Assembly (NCBI GenBank): GCA_903902705.1 | Contig: CAIUVX010000140.1 | Span: 1 to 44,369, forward strand | Direction: 5' to 3' | DNA: 44,369 nucleotides | DNA from: an uncultured Methylococcales bacterium | GTDB lineage: Bacteria > Pseudomonadota > Gammaproteobacteria > Methylococcales > Methylomonadaceae | Part shown: piece by piece, positions 23,053-31,888 of the stretch | Layout of the letters: every line of letters starts with the position of its first letter | How positions within the stretch are numbered: the stretch's first letter is position 1 | Notes under the pieces: model-generated | Told to the model about the DNA's origin: nothing | Seen by the model: the letters and a program-made list of their open reading frames with translations, nothing else | Database searches by the model: none | Position numbers and translations under genes: made by a program

Positions 23053-25661
23053 GAAAAATGCTTTTCATGAATCGACTTCGATATTTGTTTGCACCACTGA
23101 CCCGCGTGTGGAATCAATCTATTTGCCGCCAGTTAACGTGGTCATTTTCCCTTGTTTCTTTGCTCATTATTATTGGGACGGGGTGCTTGCTTTTTTCTTT
23201 TCAACGAGATTTTCTTTACGCCCAAAACACCAGAAACGCGCTTGATTTAGCGCGAACATTGTCTTTCAGCAGTGTCTCATGGGTGTTGACCAATGACATT
23301 GTTGGTTTACAAGAAGTGTTGCAAGGAACATCCGAAACTACTGATCTCAAATTTGCTGCCGTGCTTTCACCACAGGGTGAAGTATTGGCTTCAACTAATC
23401 CCGCTTATATCGGGCAGTTTTTTAACGATACTCTTAGTCAACACTTGCTAACACAGCCAGCAGAGCCGCAAATTTTGTTGATTGAAAGTAATTTAATCGA
23501 TGTTGCCGTACCCATTAAAACAGGCAATCGCTTGATAGGCTGGGTACGCGTTGAATTGACGCAAAATACAGCAAATGCCAATTTGCGCAAACTCGCGTTT
23601 GCAAGCATGGCGAGTGTACCGTTATTTTTGTTAGTGATTTCTATCATCGCTCGGCTATTGGCGAGTAAGCTGACTAATGGCTTAAATCATCTAATAGCTG
23701 TTGCCACAGATGCCGAGCATGGGCGATCTTTTCAACGTGAGACAATTGAGTGTCCCAATGAAATTGGCGTATTAACACAGCATTTGTATCGAATGCTAGA
23801 AGCCATCGACGAAGAGAAAAAGGCAGAAGTACAACTGCGTACTTTTTACCAATTGGATTTGGTGGGTTTAACGATTACATCGCCTGAAAAAGGTTGGATT
23901 CGCGTCAATGATTATTTGTGTAATATGCTAGGTTATTCAGAAGAAAATTTGCGTCAAATGACGTGGGTAGACTTGACTCATCCTGATGATTTAGCTGCGG
24001 ATGAACAGCAATTTGAAAAACTTTTGGCGAATGAAATCGATGGTTATAGCTTAGAAAAACGTTTTGTAACGCGTACAGGCAAGATTGTTTTTACTAAGTT
24101 AGTGGTGAGATCTGTGCGTAAACATAATGGCGAAATTGATTATGTGTCGGCAATGGTCGAAGACATTAGCGACCGCAAGCAAGCAGAAATAGAGCTTAAA
24201 GAATATAAAGATCACCTCGAACAATTAGTTGAACAACGTACAATCGCTTTATTACTCGCCAAAGAAGCCGCCGAAGCCGCCAACATAGCAAAAAGCACCT
24301 TTATTGCCACCATGAGCCACGAACTACGCACACCGTTGAATGCGATTTTGGGCTTTTCTGAATTAATGAGCCAAGACAGCACTAGCACTGCGGCTCAAAA
24401 AGAGACCTTGGCTATTATTAATCGCAGCGGTGAACATTTGCTCAGTATGATTAATGATGTGTTGGATATTTCTAAAATTGAAGCGGGTCACTTTGAGTTG
24501 ACTACTGAAACCTGTGACTTGGTTAAACTTCTGGACGATATTGGCACGATGGTCGGCGTTCGTGCCAGCACTAAAAAATTAAGTTTTCGGGTGGAAATAG
24601 CCGATGATATGACGCGTTATGTGAGTGTCGATAGCGGTAAATTACGGCAAATTCTTATTAATTTGCTGGGCAATGCCATCAAGTTTACTCAGCAAGGCGG
24701 GGTTATATTACGCGCAGGTACTCGCCCCTTAACCGAGGCGATGGTGATGCTGGGTATTGAGATTGTCGATAGCGGCATGGGAATCCCCAAAGATCAGCAA
24801 TCCGAGCTGTTCAAGCCGTTTGTACAATTGGCGCAAAAAAATTCAGAGGTGAAAGGCACGGGTTTAGGCTTAGCCATTTCTAAATCGTTGGTAGAGCTAA
24901 TGGGCGGGCAACTCAGCGTCAGCAGTAACATGGGGGTAGGCTCAGTGTTTACCATTAAGTTACCGCTAGCCATTGCAAATACAGAGGGACTGGTTGTTCA
25001 AGAAATAGGGCTTCCTGTTAAATGCCTTGCCCCTAATCAACCTGCATGGCGATTATTGATTGTTGATGATAATGCCGATAATCGCTTATTGTTGAACACC
25101 CTACTAAAAACCGTGGGTTTTGACGTGCGTGAAGCAGAAGACGGTCAACAAGCCATTAGCGCGTTTGAACAATGGCAACCGCATTTAATCTGGATGGATA
25201 TGCGAATGCCTGTGATGGATGGTTATCAAGCCACGGCTAACATTCGCCAATTAAATGGAGGCAAGGCGGTTAAAATCATTGCCTTGACTGCCAGTGCTTT
25301 TATCGATCAACACGATAATATCATCAATGCAGGCTGTGATGCGGTGCTACACAAACCGTTTCACATTCCAGAGGTGTTTACCGCACTGGCAAACCTGCTA
25401 GGGGTTAACTTTATTTATGAAGATGCCTTAGAACCCGTGTCATCGCCTGTTGTGGAAATAACCGCTGGAATGCTAACCACGCTACCTATTACACTGCGAC
25501 AACAATTACACGAAGCCGCGTTAAATCTGGATATTGAAGAAACCGACGCGGTACTCGCTCAAATTCGCCTCATCGCTCCCGCCATTGCCGATGGCTTGCA
25601 ACAATTGGCAGCTCATTATCAATTCGACCAAATTATTGATCTTGTAGCTACAGCCGATTGA
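23049..25661 (+). CDS. Hybrid sensor histidine kinase (PAS, HisKA, HATPase, receiver)
   Basis: An 870-residue kinase. A first membrane helix (about 32-50), a periplasmic region of about 140 residues, a second helix (about 187-203) and a HAMP-like linker precede a PAS domain (about 265-385). The HisKA box MSHELRTPLNAILGF has the phosphorylated H424; the ATPase domain shows LINLLGNAIKFTQ, DSGMGIPKDQ and GTGLGLAIS. A receiver follows (LLIVDDNADNRLLL) with D717 in WMDMRMPVMDG and a KPFH near its end. The last 90 residues are helical. The TTG at 23049 overlaps the upstream stop; ATGs at 23058 or 23067 are equally possible starts. No separate response regulator gene is adjacent. Confidence 0.93.
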   Translation: MRKMLFMNRLRYLFAPLTRVWNQSICRQLTWSFSLVSLLIIIGTGCLLFSFQRDFLYAQNTRNALDLARTLSFSSVSWVLTNDIVGLQEVLQGTSETTDLKFAAVLSPQGEVLASTNPAYIGQFFNDTLSQHLLTQPAEPQILLIESNLIDVAVPIKTGNRLIGWVRVELTQNTANANLRKLAFASMASVPLFLLVISIIARLLASKLTNGLNHLIAVATDAEHGRSFQRETIECPNEIGVLTQHLYRMLEAIDEEKKAEVQLRTFYQLDLVGLTITSPEKGWIRVNDYLCNMLGYSEENLRQMTWVDLTHPDDLAADEQQFEKLLANEIDGYSLEKRFVTRTGKIVFTKLVVRSVRKHNGEIDYVSAMVEDISDRKQAEIELKEYKDHLEQLVEQRTIALLLAKEAAEAANIAKSTFIATMSHELRTPLNAILGFSELMSQDSTSTAAQKETLAIINRSGEHLLSMINDVLDISKIEAGHFELTTETCDLVKLLDDIGTMVGVRASTKKLSFRVEIADDMTRYVSVDSGKLRQILINLLGNAIKFTQQGGVILRAGTRPLTEAMVMLGIEIVDSGMGIPKDQQSELFKPFVQLAQKNSEVKGTGLGLAISKSLVELMGGQLSVSSNMGVGSVFTIKLPLAIANTEGLVVQEIGLPVKCLAPNQPAWRLLIVDDNADNRLLLNTLLKTVGFDVREAEDGQQAISAFEQWQPHLIWMDMRMPVMDGYQATANIRQLNGGKAVKIIALTASAFIDQHDNIINAGCDAVLHKPFHIPEVFTALANLLGVNFIYEDALEPVSSPVVEITAGMLTTLPITLRQQLHEAALNLDIEETDAVLAQIRLIAPAIADGLQQLAAHYQFDQIIDLVATAD

Positions 25662-25690
25662 TATAGCTAAAGTATTTGTGATTAAAAAAA

Positions 25691-25760
25691 CCATTCGCCC
25701 TGAGCTTGTCGAAGGGTGAGCGTCAATCCGTTCATGGTTCGACAAGCTCACCACGAACGG
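25691..25760. repeat. Genomic palindromic element between kinase and BatD-like genes
   Basis: CCATTCGCCCTGAGCTTGTC at the left, and GTTCGACAAGCTCACCACGA then ACGG at the right, form opposed hairpin arms; AATCCGTTC and GAACGGATT form an outer pair on the right side. It is the same family as the copies in hsdS, after hsdS and in the large methylase. The rest of 25662-25934 holds no gene I can support. Confidence 0.85.
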
Positions 25761-25934
25761 ATTAACCTCGATAGACTTATCACTCACTTTTTATGACTAC
25801 CTATTTTTGATTCCATGTTCATCTATAAATCAGGCTAAGTGCAATATTTTCAACAGCGCAAGACACATAAATGCAATGCTATAAATTCTCTTGTTGTAAA
25901 CTATACCCATGAGTCTAAATACCCACTATCGTCT

Positions 25935-27626
25935 ATGAATACTATCAAACAATTACTTAAATCAACGCTGTTTTTTCTATTGTTAGCCTTGGTTTTGCAA
26001 GCTCAAAGCGTAAACGCGGCAAAAATCACTGTTTCAGTTGACCGAAATCCAGTCGGTATTGATGAATCTTTTCAAATACTTTTTACCACCACTGAGTCAC
26101 CCGATGCCATACCCGACTTTGAACCGTTGGAACAGGATTTTACCATTCTCAATCAAGAGCAAAGCAATCACTCCTCGTGGGTTAATGGTAAGTCGAGCAA
26201 AACCATACAATGGACATTGAATGTTATCGCCAAAAATGCAGGTAGTTTGACTATTCCCGTTATAGAATTTGGGCGTAATCGTAGTGAGCCGCTCACGGTA
26301 GATGTCATTAAAGCGGCGGATAATAAAGCGGTGCGTAGCGATGAAGATTTATTTTTAGACGTTGAAGCCACGCCAGCAACCCCCTACTTACAATCACAAG
26401 TAATTTATACCCTGCGCCTGTATCGAAATAGTGAGACCGTCAATATTACTCAAGCGCAGTTGGCTGAACCAGAGCTTGCTGATGCGGTCATTGCTAAAAT
26501 GGACGAAGATCATAATTATACTGCCAACGTAAAAGGCGTGAATTATTCGATTATTGAACGGAAATATGTCATTTTTCCGCAAAAAAGTGGAAAAATGACC
26601 ATTAAGCCATTGGTATTAACTGCTGAAGTAGTGAGCAATGCGCGTCCTAGTTTTAACGGACTTTTTAACTCAACACAAACCAAGCGCGTTGTTTCCAAAG
26701 AAATAACACTTGATGTAAAACCTGTCCCTGCTAACTTTACGGGAACACATTGGTTATCCGCTGAACAATTAGAAATCAAACAAGAATGGTCGGGTGATTT
26801 TGAACAAATGAAAGTAGGCGAACCATTGACGAGAACCCTAAGTTTACAGGCAAAAGGCGCGACGGTTAGCTCTCTACCTGAACTTAATGCCGTTAAAGCA
26901 GACGATCATTTAAAAACCTATCCCGACCAACCCATATTAAAAGAGCAAAAATCCGCCGATGGTTTATTAGCGTTGCGTGAAGAAAAAATTGCCTTAATTC
27001 CATCAAAAATAGGTAGCTACACGCTACCCGCGATAAAAATCCCTTGGTTTAATACCAAAACCAACAAAACCGAAATCGCGACTATCCCCGAAACCATAAT
27101 TACTGTCGCAGCGGGAGCTGCAAGTCCAACTGTTTCCAGTAATATCACGAAACCACAAGCAGATAACTCCACGCTGATTATTCAACCTCCTACTGAACAA
27201 CCTGTCTCTTATTGGTTATGGGTCAGTCTATTTTTAGCCTTAGGCTGGTTGATAACCATCTTTTATTTTTTAACTAACAGCCCTGCCCCGCGTCCTGTTG
27301 TTGAAAACACCGAAGCAGAACTGAGTTTAAAAGCCAATATTAATAAACTCAAAAAAGCCTGTGCCGATAATAATGCCATCGCCGCTAAAAATGCGTTATT
27401 GGCTTGGGGGACATTGAAGTTTTCTGTCACCAGCTTAGGTGCAATTGCCGATTGTTGTGATGCTCGCTTGCATGATGAAATTTTGCAGCTGAATCAAGTG
27501 CTGTATGCCAAAGACGCGCCAGCGTGGGCTGGAAAAAAGCTTTTTCAAGCCTTCGCGGAAAATAAAGCTAGAGCGAAAATGACTACGACTGAGGATGCAG
27601 GGTTAGAGCCATTGTTTAAATTATAG
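25935..27626 (+). CDS. BatD-like periplasmic/membrane protein
   Basis: From ATG 25935 the product is 563 residues. I chose this start because it gives a clean signal peptide (MNTIKQLLKSTLFFLLLALV, then LQAQSVNA); the open frame reaches back to a GTG at 25839 that would bury the signal. The mature part begins KITVSVDRNPVGIDESFQI, typical of the BatD (oxygen tolerance) family, and has three beta-sandwich-like regions. A membrane helix follows at about 425-445 of this numbering (YWLWVSLFLALGWLITIFYF) with a helical cytoplasmic tail. BatD usually sits with moxR-batA-batB genes; none are here. Confidence 0.85.
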   Translation: MNTIKQLLKSTLFFLLLALVLQAQSVNAAKITVSVDRNPVGIDESFQILFTTTESPDAIPDFEPLEQDFTILNQEQSNHSSWVNGKSSKTIQWTLNVIAKNAGSLTIPVIEFGRNRSEPLTVDVIKAADNKAVRSDEDLFLDVEATPATPYLQSQVIYTLRLYRNSETVNITQAQLAEPELADAVIAKMDEDHNYTANVKGVNYSIIERKYVIFPQKSGKMTIKPLVLTAEVVSNARPSFNGLFNSTQTKRVVSKEITLDVKPVPANFTGTHWLSAEQLEIKQEWSGDFEQMKVGEPLTRTLSLQAKGATVSSLPELNAVKADDHLKTYPDQPILKEQKSADGLLALREEKIALIPSKIGSYTLPAIKIPWFNTKTNKTEIATIPETIITVAAGAASPTVSSNITKPQADNSTLIIQPPTEQPVSYWLWVSLFLALGWLITIFYFLTNSPAPRPVVENTEAELSLKANINKLKKACADNNAIAAKNALLAWGTLKFSVTSLGAIADCCDARLHDEILQLNQVLYAKDAPAWAGKKLFQAFAENKARAKMTTTEDAGLEPLFKL

Positions 27627-27641
27627 GCTGAGATGACGTAA

Positions 27642-27669
27642 GGAATCCCAGTGCAAATGCTGGGATTCC
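27642..27669 (+). terminator. Hairpin after the BatD-like gene
   Basis: GGAATCCCAG and CTGGGATTCC form a perfect ten-base stem around an eight-base loop, 16 bases after the stop. No U-run follows, so it may be a repeat element rather than a strong terminator. Confidence 0.5.
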
Positions 27670-27949
27670 AGTCTATATGCTCATTGATTTGTGGCGTAGT
27701 TCTTCTATTTCGTATTGTCAATAAATATTTTGCGATAGTTTCAATGAGTTATTTTTTTTGTCATGTACAGAGGAATTTTATGTAAGTTCATAGACTTAGG
27801 TTTTCCAGCCTGTAATGCTTTTGTAATAGTGCAATTATTACTGCAAACAATTACACATAAGCACTTCAAATTTAATAGGTTCTAGTGGTATATTGACAGG
27901 ACAAAAAGTGTGCTTTCGAGGCACGGAATCTAATGAGGAGAGTTCTATA
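27670..27949 (+). other. Leader and promoter region of the bc1 operon
   Basis: About 280 bases without a gene. A weak promoter candidate is TTCAAA (27865-27870) with TATATT (27889-27894) at an 18-base spacing. A GAGGAG ribosome binding site at about 27935-27940 fixes the Rieske start at 27950. Nothing else is recognisable. Confidence 0.35.
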
Positions 27950-28549
27950 ATGAATAATGAAGGCGTAGACGAGTCTAAACGCCAGTTTTTGACTACGGCG
28001 TTAACCGTGGTTGGTGCTGTCGGCACAGGGTATTTAGCTGTTCCTTTTCTTTCGCAAATGCAGCCGAGTGTTAAAACAATGGCAGCAGGAGCACCTGTTG
28101 AAATTGATCTTTCTAAGATGGAAACAGGGCAATTAATTAGAGTCGCTTGGCGAGGGAAACCCGTCTGGGTACTGAATAGAACTCCTGAGGTGCTTGCCAC
28201 TTTAAAAACCTTAGAGAGTGAACTAAGAGATCCACAGTCTTTGGAATCTCTTCAACCTGAGAACAGTAAAAATTCAGGGCGTTCTATTAAACCAGAAATT
28301 TTTGTCGCCGTGGGTTTGTGTACCCATTTAGGCTGCTCACCGACCTTTCGCCCTGAGGTGTCACCACCCGATTTAGGCGACAAATGGAAAGGTGGTTTTT
28401 TCTGTCCGTGTCATGGTTCTTGGTTTGATTTGGCAGGTCGTGTTTATAGCGGTGTACCTGCTCCAACTAATTTAGAAGTTCCACCTCATCGCTATGTGAC
28501 TGATACATTGTTGATTGTTGGCGAACCCGCCGAAGGAGAAAGCGCATGA
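27950..28549 (+). CDS. petA: Ubiquinol-cytochrome c reductase Rieske iron-sulphur subunit
   Basis: A 199-residue Rieske subunit of the cytochrome bc1 complex, which carries electrons from ubiquinol to cytochrome c1. The start at 27950 follows GAGGAG; an upstream in-frame start at 27893 is less likely. A signal/anchor helix (FLTTALTVVGAVGTGYLAV) is preceded by SKRQFLT, a Tat-like box with KR in place of the usual RR. The 2Fe-2S ligands are in CTHLGC and CPCHGSWF. The gene overlaps cytochrome b by four bases. Confidence 0.95.
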   Translation: MNNEGVDESKRQFLTTALTVVGAVGTGYLAVPFLSQMQPSVKTMAAGAPVEIDLSKMETGQLIRVAWRGKPVWVLNRTPEVLATLKTLESELRDPQSLESLQPENSKNSGRSIKPEIFVAVGLCTHLGCSPTFRPEVSPPDLGDKWKGGFFCPCHGSWFDLAGRVYSGVPAPTNLEVPPHRYVTDTLLIVGEPAEGESA

Positions 28550-29964
28550 AACCTTCTCGATTAAATGACTGTGGGGAATGGGTTTTAGATCGTTTTCCAC
28601 TAGCCAGTCTGTGGAAAGACCACATGACGCATTATTACGCCCCAAAAAACTTTAATTTTTGGTATTTCTTCGGCTCGTTAGCATTACTGGTATTAGTTAA
28701 TCAGTTTTTGACGGGTATTTTGTTGACCATGAATTACAAACCCGATGCCAAACTCGCTTTTGACTCGGTTGAATACATCATGCGTGATGTGAGCTGGGGC
28801 TGGTTAGTGCGTTATATGCACTCCACAGGCGCGTCAGCCTTTTTTATCGTGGTTTATCTGCATATGTTTCGCGGCATCATGTACGGTTCATTCAAACACC
28901 CGCGTGAGCTGATATGGATTTTCGGTATGTTAATTTTCGTCGCTTTGATGGCAGAAGCTTTTATGGGCTATTTGTTACCTTGGGGGCAAATGTCTTATTG
29001 GGGTGCGCAAGTTATTATTTCTTTATTCAGCGCGATTCCTGTGATTGGTGATGATTTATCGTTGTGGATACGCGGTGATTATGTAGTGTCGGATGCGACG
29101 CTGAACCGTTTTTTCGCCTTTCATGTCATTGCCGTGCCATTAGTATTAGTGATGCTGGTATTTATGCACATAGTCGCATTGCATGAAGTCGGTTCTAACA
29201 ACCCAGACGGCATTGATATTAAAAAGCTGAAAGATAAAGATGGTGTGCCTTTAGATGGTATTCCTTTTCATCCCTATTACAGCGTAAAAGATATTGCAGG
29301 TGTTGGAGTATTTTTAATCTTCTTTGCCACTATCATTTTTTATATGCCTGAAATGGGCGGTTATTTTCTTGAGCACGCTAACTTTATTCCAGCCGATTCA
29401 ATGAAAACTCCTGAGCATATCGCACCTTTGTGGTATTTCACCCCGTTCTACGCCATTTTACGCGCGATTCCTGATAAATTCGCGGGTGTTATTGGTATGG
29501 GTGGCGCGATTGTGGTGTTGTTTTTATTGCCGTGGCTAGATAGAAATCCAGTGCGTTCCATTCGTTATCGCGGCGGTATTTATAAAAAAGCATTAGCTTT
29601 ATTTGTCATTAGCTTTATTGCATTGGGTTATTTAGGTACGCAACCTGCAACCCCCGTGATGACTAATATTGCCCGCGTGTTTACCGCGATTTATTTTGGC
29701 TTCTTTTTATTAATGCCAATTTATACACGCTGGGAAAAAACCAAGCCTGTGCCAGAACGTGTCACTGTAGAACTGTCGCTTGAAGAGCAGATACCTGCAT
29801 TAATAGAAGCATTTGAGGAAATTACTGAGTTAAACCCTGTGTCAGAGGATAATAGCCAGCACCCTGCCTTTAGAAGTGTGTTTTTTAGTCGAAGACCTAA
29901 TGCTGAGGGTATCCGTAAAGTAACCACTCGATTGGCAAAAAAACTAAAAGAGAGCCTAGATTGA
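28546..29964 (+). CDS. petB: Cytochrome b of the bc1 complex
   Basis: A 472-residue full-length cytochrome b with eight membrane helices. The haem-binding His pairs lie in RYMHSTGASAFFIVVYLHMF and in RFFAFHVIAVPLVLVMLVFM followed by HIVALHEVG. The quinol-site loop reads APLWYFTPFYAILRA, with PLWY where many bc1 complexes have PEWY. The last 60 residues form a charged cytoplasmic tail. ATG overlaps the Rieske stop. Confidence 0.97.
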   Translation: MKPSRLNDCGEWVLDRFPLASLWKDHMTHYYAPKNFNFWYFFGSLALLVLVNQFLTGILLTMNYKPDAKLAFDSVEYIMRDVSWGWLVRYMHSTGASAFFIVVYLHMFRGIMYGSFKHPRELIWIFGMLIFVALMAEAFMGYLLPWGQMSYWGAQVIISLFSAIPVIGDDLSLWIRGDYVVSDATLNRFFAFHVIAVPLVLVMLVFMHIVALHEVGSNNPDGIDIKKLKDKDGVPLDGIPFHPYYSVKDIAGVGVFLIFFATIIFYMPEMGGYFLEHANFIPADSMKTPEHIAPLWYFTPFYAILRAIPDKFAGVIGMGGAIVVLFLLPWLDRNPVRSIRYRGGIYKKALALFVISFIALGYLGTQPATPVMTNIARVFTAIYFGFFLLMPIYTRWEKTKPVPERVTVELSLEEQIPALIEAFEEITELNPVSEDNSQHPAFRSVFFSRRPNAEGIRKVTTRLAKKLKESLD

Positions 29965-29965
29965 T

Positions 29966-30685
29966 ATGAAAAATCTTACAACACTATTGCTATTAATGAT
30001 CCTCTCTTTTGGGGTTCGTGCGTCCGAGGGTGTAAAACTACAAGAAGCCGATGTTGATGTTGGCGATAAAACCTCATTATTGCGTGGCGCGAAACATTTT
30101 GTGACTTATTGTTTAGGCTGTCATTCCATTAAGCAGGTTCGTTATTTACGCATCGCTTTGGATACCCACGCCGACGAAAAAGAAGTATTAAAAGATATTG
30201 CACCTTTCGGCGCGAGTATTTATGATCAGCTGCACAGTGCGATGAATAAGCATGACGCAGAAAAATGGTTTGGTACACAGCCGCCAGATTTGTCATTGGT
30301 TGCCAGATCGCGTGGTGCAGATTGGATATACAGCTATTTAAAAAGTTATTACACCGACAAAAATAGACCGTTCGGTGTCAATAATTTAGTTTTTGAAGAC
30401 ACAGCCATGCCTAATCCACTGTGGCAATTGCAAGGCGAACAACACGAAGTCATTAGAAAAACCATCTATGGTGATCGTATTGACTTAGTTCTCGATAAAG
30501 AAGGCGTATTATCGGAAGAGGAATTTGACATTATGGTCAATGATTTGGTTACTTTTCTAGTGTATGTCGGTGAACCAGCACAACTGGAAAGGGAGAGTAT
30601 GGGTAAGTATGTACTCATCTTCCTATTCCTGTTTTTTGGCTTAGCTTATTTATTGAAAAAAGAATATTGGAAAGATATTCATTAA
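29966..30685 (+). CDS. petC: Cytochrome c1 of the bc1 complex
   Basis: A 239-residue cytochrome c1. A signal peptide (MKNLTTLLLLMILSFGVRAS) precedes the haem-attachment motif CLGCH at 49-53. The region MPNPLWQLQG holds the likely Met ligand context, and a C-terminal anchor (YVLIFLFLFFGLAYLLKKEY) holds it in the membrane. It starts one base after the cytochrome b stop, completing the three-gene operon. Confidence 0.96.
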   Translation: MKNLTTLLLLMILSFGVRASEGVKLQEADVDVGDKTSLLRGAKHFVTYCLGCHSIKQVRYLRIALDTHADEKEVLKDIAPFGASIYDQLHSAMNKHDAEKWFGTQPPDLSLVARSRGADWIYSYLKSYYTDKNRPFGVNNLVFEDTAMPNPLWQLQGEQHEVIRKTIYGDRIDLVLDKEGVLSEEEFDIMVNDLVTFLVYVGEPAQLERESMGKYVLIFLFLFFGLAYLLKKEYWKDIH

Positions 30686-30824
30686 ACTTTATTACAAGAA
30701 AACAGGGACGTTTTCTTGATTTTGCTACTACCATTCTAATTACTTGCGGTCACGTCAAAAACATCCTCTTTCGTGATATAATGCCCAATTTACCACCCCT
30801 ACACGTCCAAAGAGGTTGTTATTC

Positions 30825-31460
30825 GTGGCAAACATTATTACTCGTAAATCTGTTATGACGCTTTTTTCATCGCCAACTTGTGCAATGAGCCATTGCGCCC
30901 GTTTTGTTTTACATGAAAAAGGCATTGCCGCAGACATAGAATTTTATGACCCGAATAATGCTCCTGAAGATTTACTCGAACTAAATCCGACAGGCACATC
31001 GCCAACCTTAATAGAACGCGATTTAGTTCTTTATGACTCGCGTATTATTATGGAATATCTTGATGAACGCTTTCCACATCCGCCTTTACATCAAATGGAT
31101 CCTGTGTCGCGTGCTAATGCCAGAATGATCATTAAACGCATAGATCAAGAGTGGTATCACACACTGGATGAAATTTTACATTCAGGCGAAAAAAAATCAG
31201 CTCGTGCTAAAAAAATGCTCAGAGAAAGCATTCTTAATGCTACCCCTATTTTTGCAGCAAGACCTTATTTTATGAGTGATGAATTTTCGCTCATTGATTG
31301 TGTGATTGCCCCATTATTATGGCGATTACCTAGCATAGGTATAGATATATCAACGCCAGATGAAGTGATTACTCATTATGCACAGCGTTTATTTAACCGA
31401 ACTGGTTTTAAACGCAGCTTGAGTGAAGCTGAAAAAGAAATGATCGAGCCTTCAAAATGA
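30825..31460 (+). CDS. sspA: Stringent starvation protein A
   Basis: A 211-residue glutathione S-transferase-fold protein that binds RNA polymerase during stress. I chose GTG 30825 (MANIITRKSVMTLFSSPTCA when read from it) because AGAGG lies ten bases upstream and the E. coli protein begins similarly. The N-terminal thioredoxin-like domain has ELNPTGTSPTLIERDLVLYD and IIMEYLDERFPHPPL; the helical C-terminal domain ends near 200. The gene lies after cytochrome c1 and overlaps sspB by four bases, as in many beta- and gammaproteobacteria. Confidence 0.93.
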   Translation: MANIITRKSVMTLFSSPTCAMSHCARFVLHEKGIAADIEFYDPNNAPEDLLELNPTGTSPTLIERDLVLYDSRIIMEYLDERFPHPPLHQMDPVSRANARMIIKRIDQEWYHTLDEILHSGEKKSARAKKMLRESILNATPIFAARPYFMSDEFSLIDCVIAPLLWRLPSIGIDISTPDEVITHYAQRLFNRTGFKRSLSEAEKEMIEPSK

Positions 31461-31846
31461 CCTCGCTAAAACCTTATTTAATTCGCTCAATTTATCAGTG
31501 GATTCTTGATAATAATCTAACTCCATATCTTCTAGTCGATGCTGAAAATAAGGATGCCATTTTGCCACATCAATTTATTGATGACGGTAAAATTGTCTTA
31601 AATATCAAACCTGCCGCAGTAGACGCACTTTCCTTAGGCAATGAACTGATTGAGTTTAATGCACGGTTTAGTGGTAAACCTATGTACGTTGTCGCCCCTA
31701 TTGTGGCTATCATGGCAATTTACGCAAAAGAAAATGGTAAAGGCATGGTCTTCAATCCAGAAGATGATGAAACTAACGAGTCTACGCCACCGCCGCCAGA
31801 ACAAACTCCTCCACCCAATAAACCTAAATTGCGCGTTGTAAAATAA
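31457..31846 (+). CDS. sspB: ClpXP adaptor SspB
   Basis: A 129-residue SspB, which delivers ssrA-tagged peptides to ClpXP. The folded domain covers LIRSIYQWILDNNLTPYLLV to NARFSGKPMYVVAPIVAIMA. A Pro-rich flexible linker (STPPPPEQTPPPNKP) follows, and KLRVVK at the end is the conserved ClpX-binding tail. ATG overlaps the sspA stop. Confidence 0.95.
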   Translation: MTSLKPYLIRSIYQWILDNNLTPYLLVDAENKDAILPHQFIDDGKIVLNIKPAAVDALSLGNELIEFNARFSGKPMYVVAPIVAIMAIYAKENGKGMVFNPEDDETNESTPPPPEQTPPPNKPKLRVVK

Positions 31847-31888
31847 CTGTCTAGCTTAAGTGTGAAGCAAACAAAAGCCAGAGTTTAT

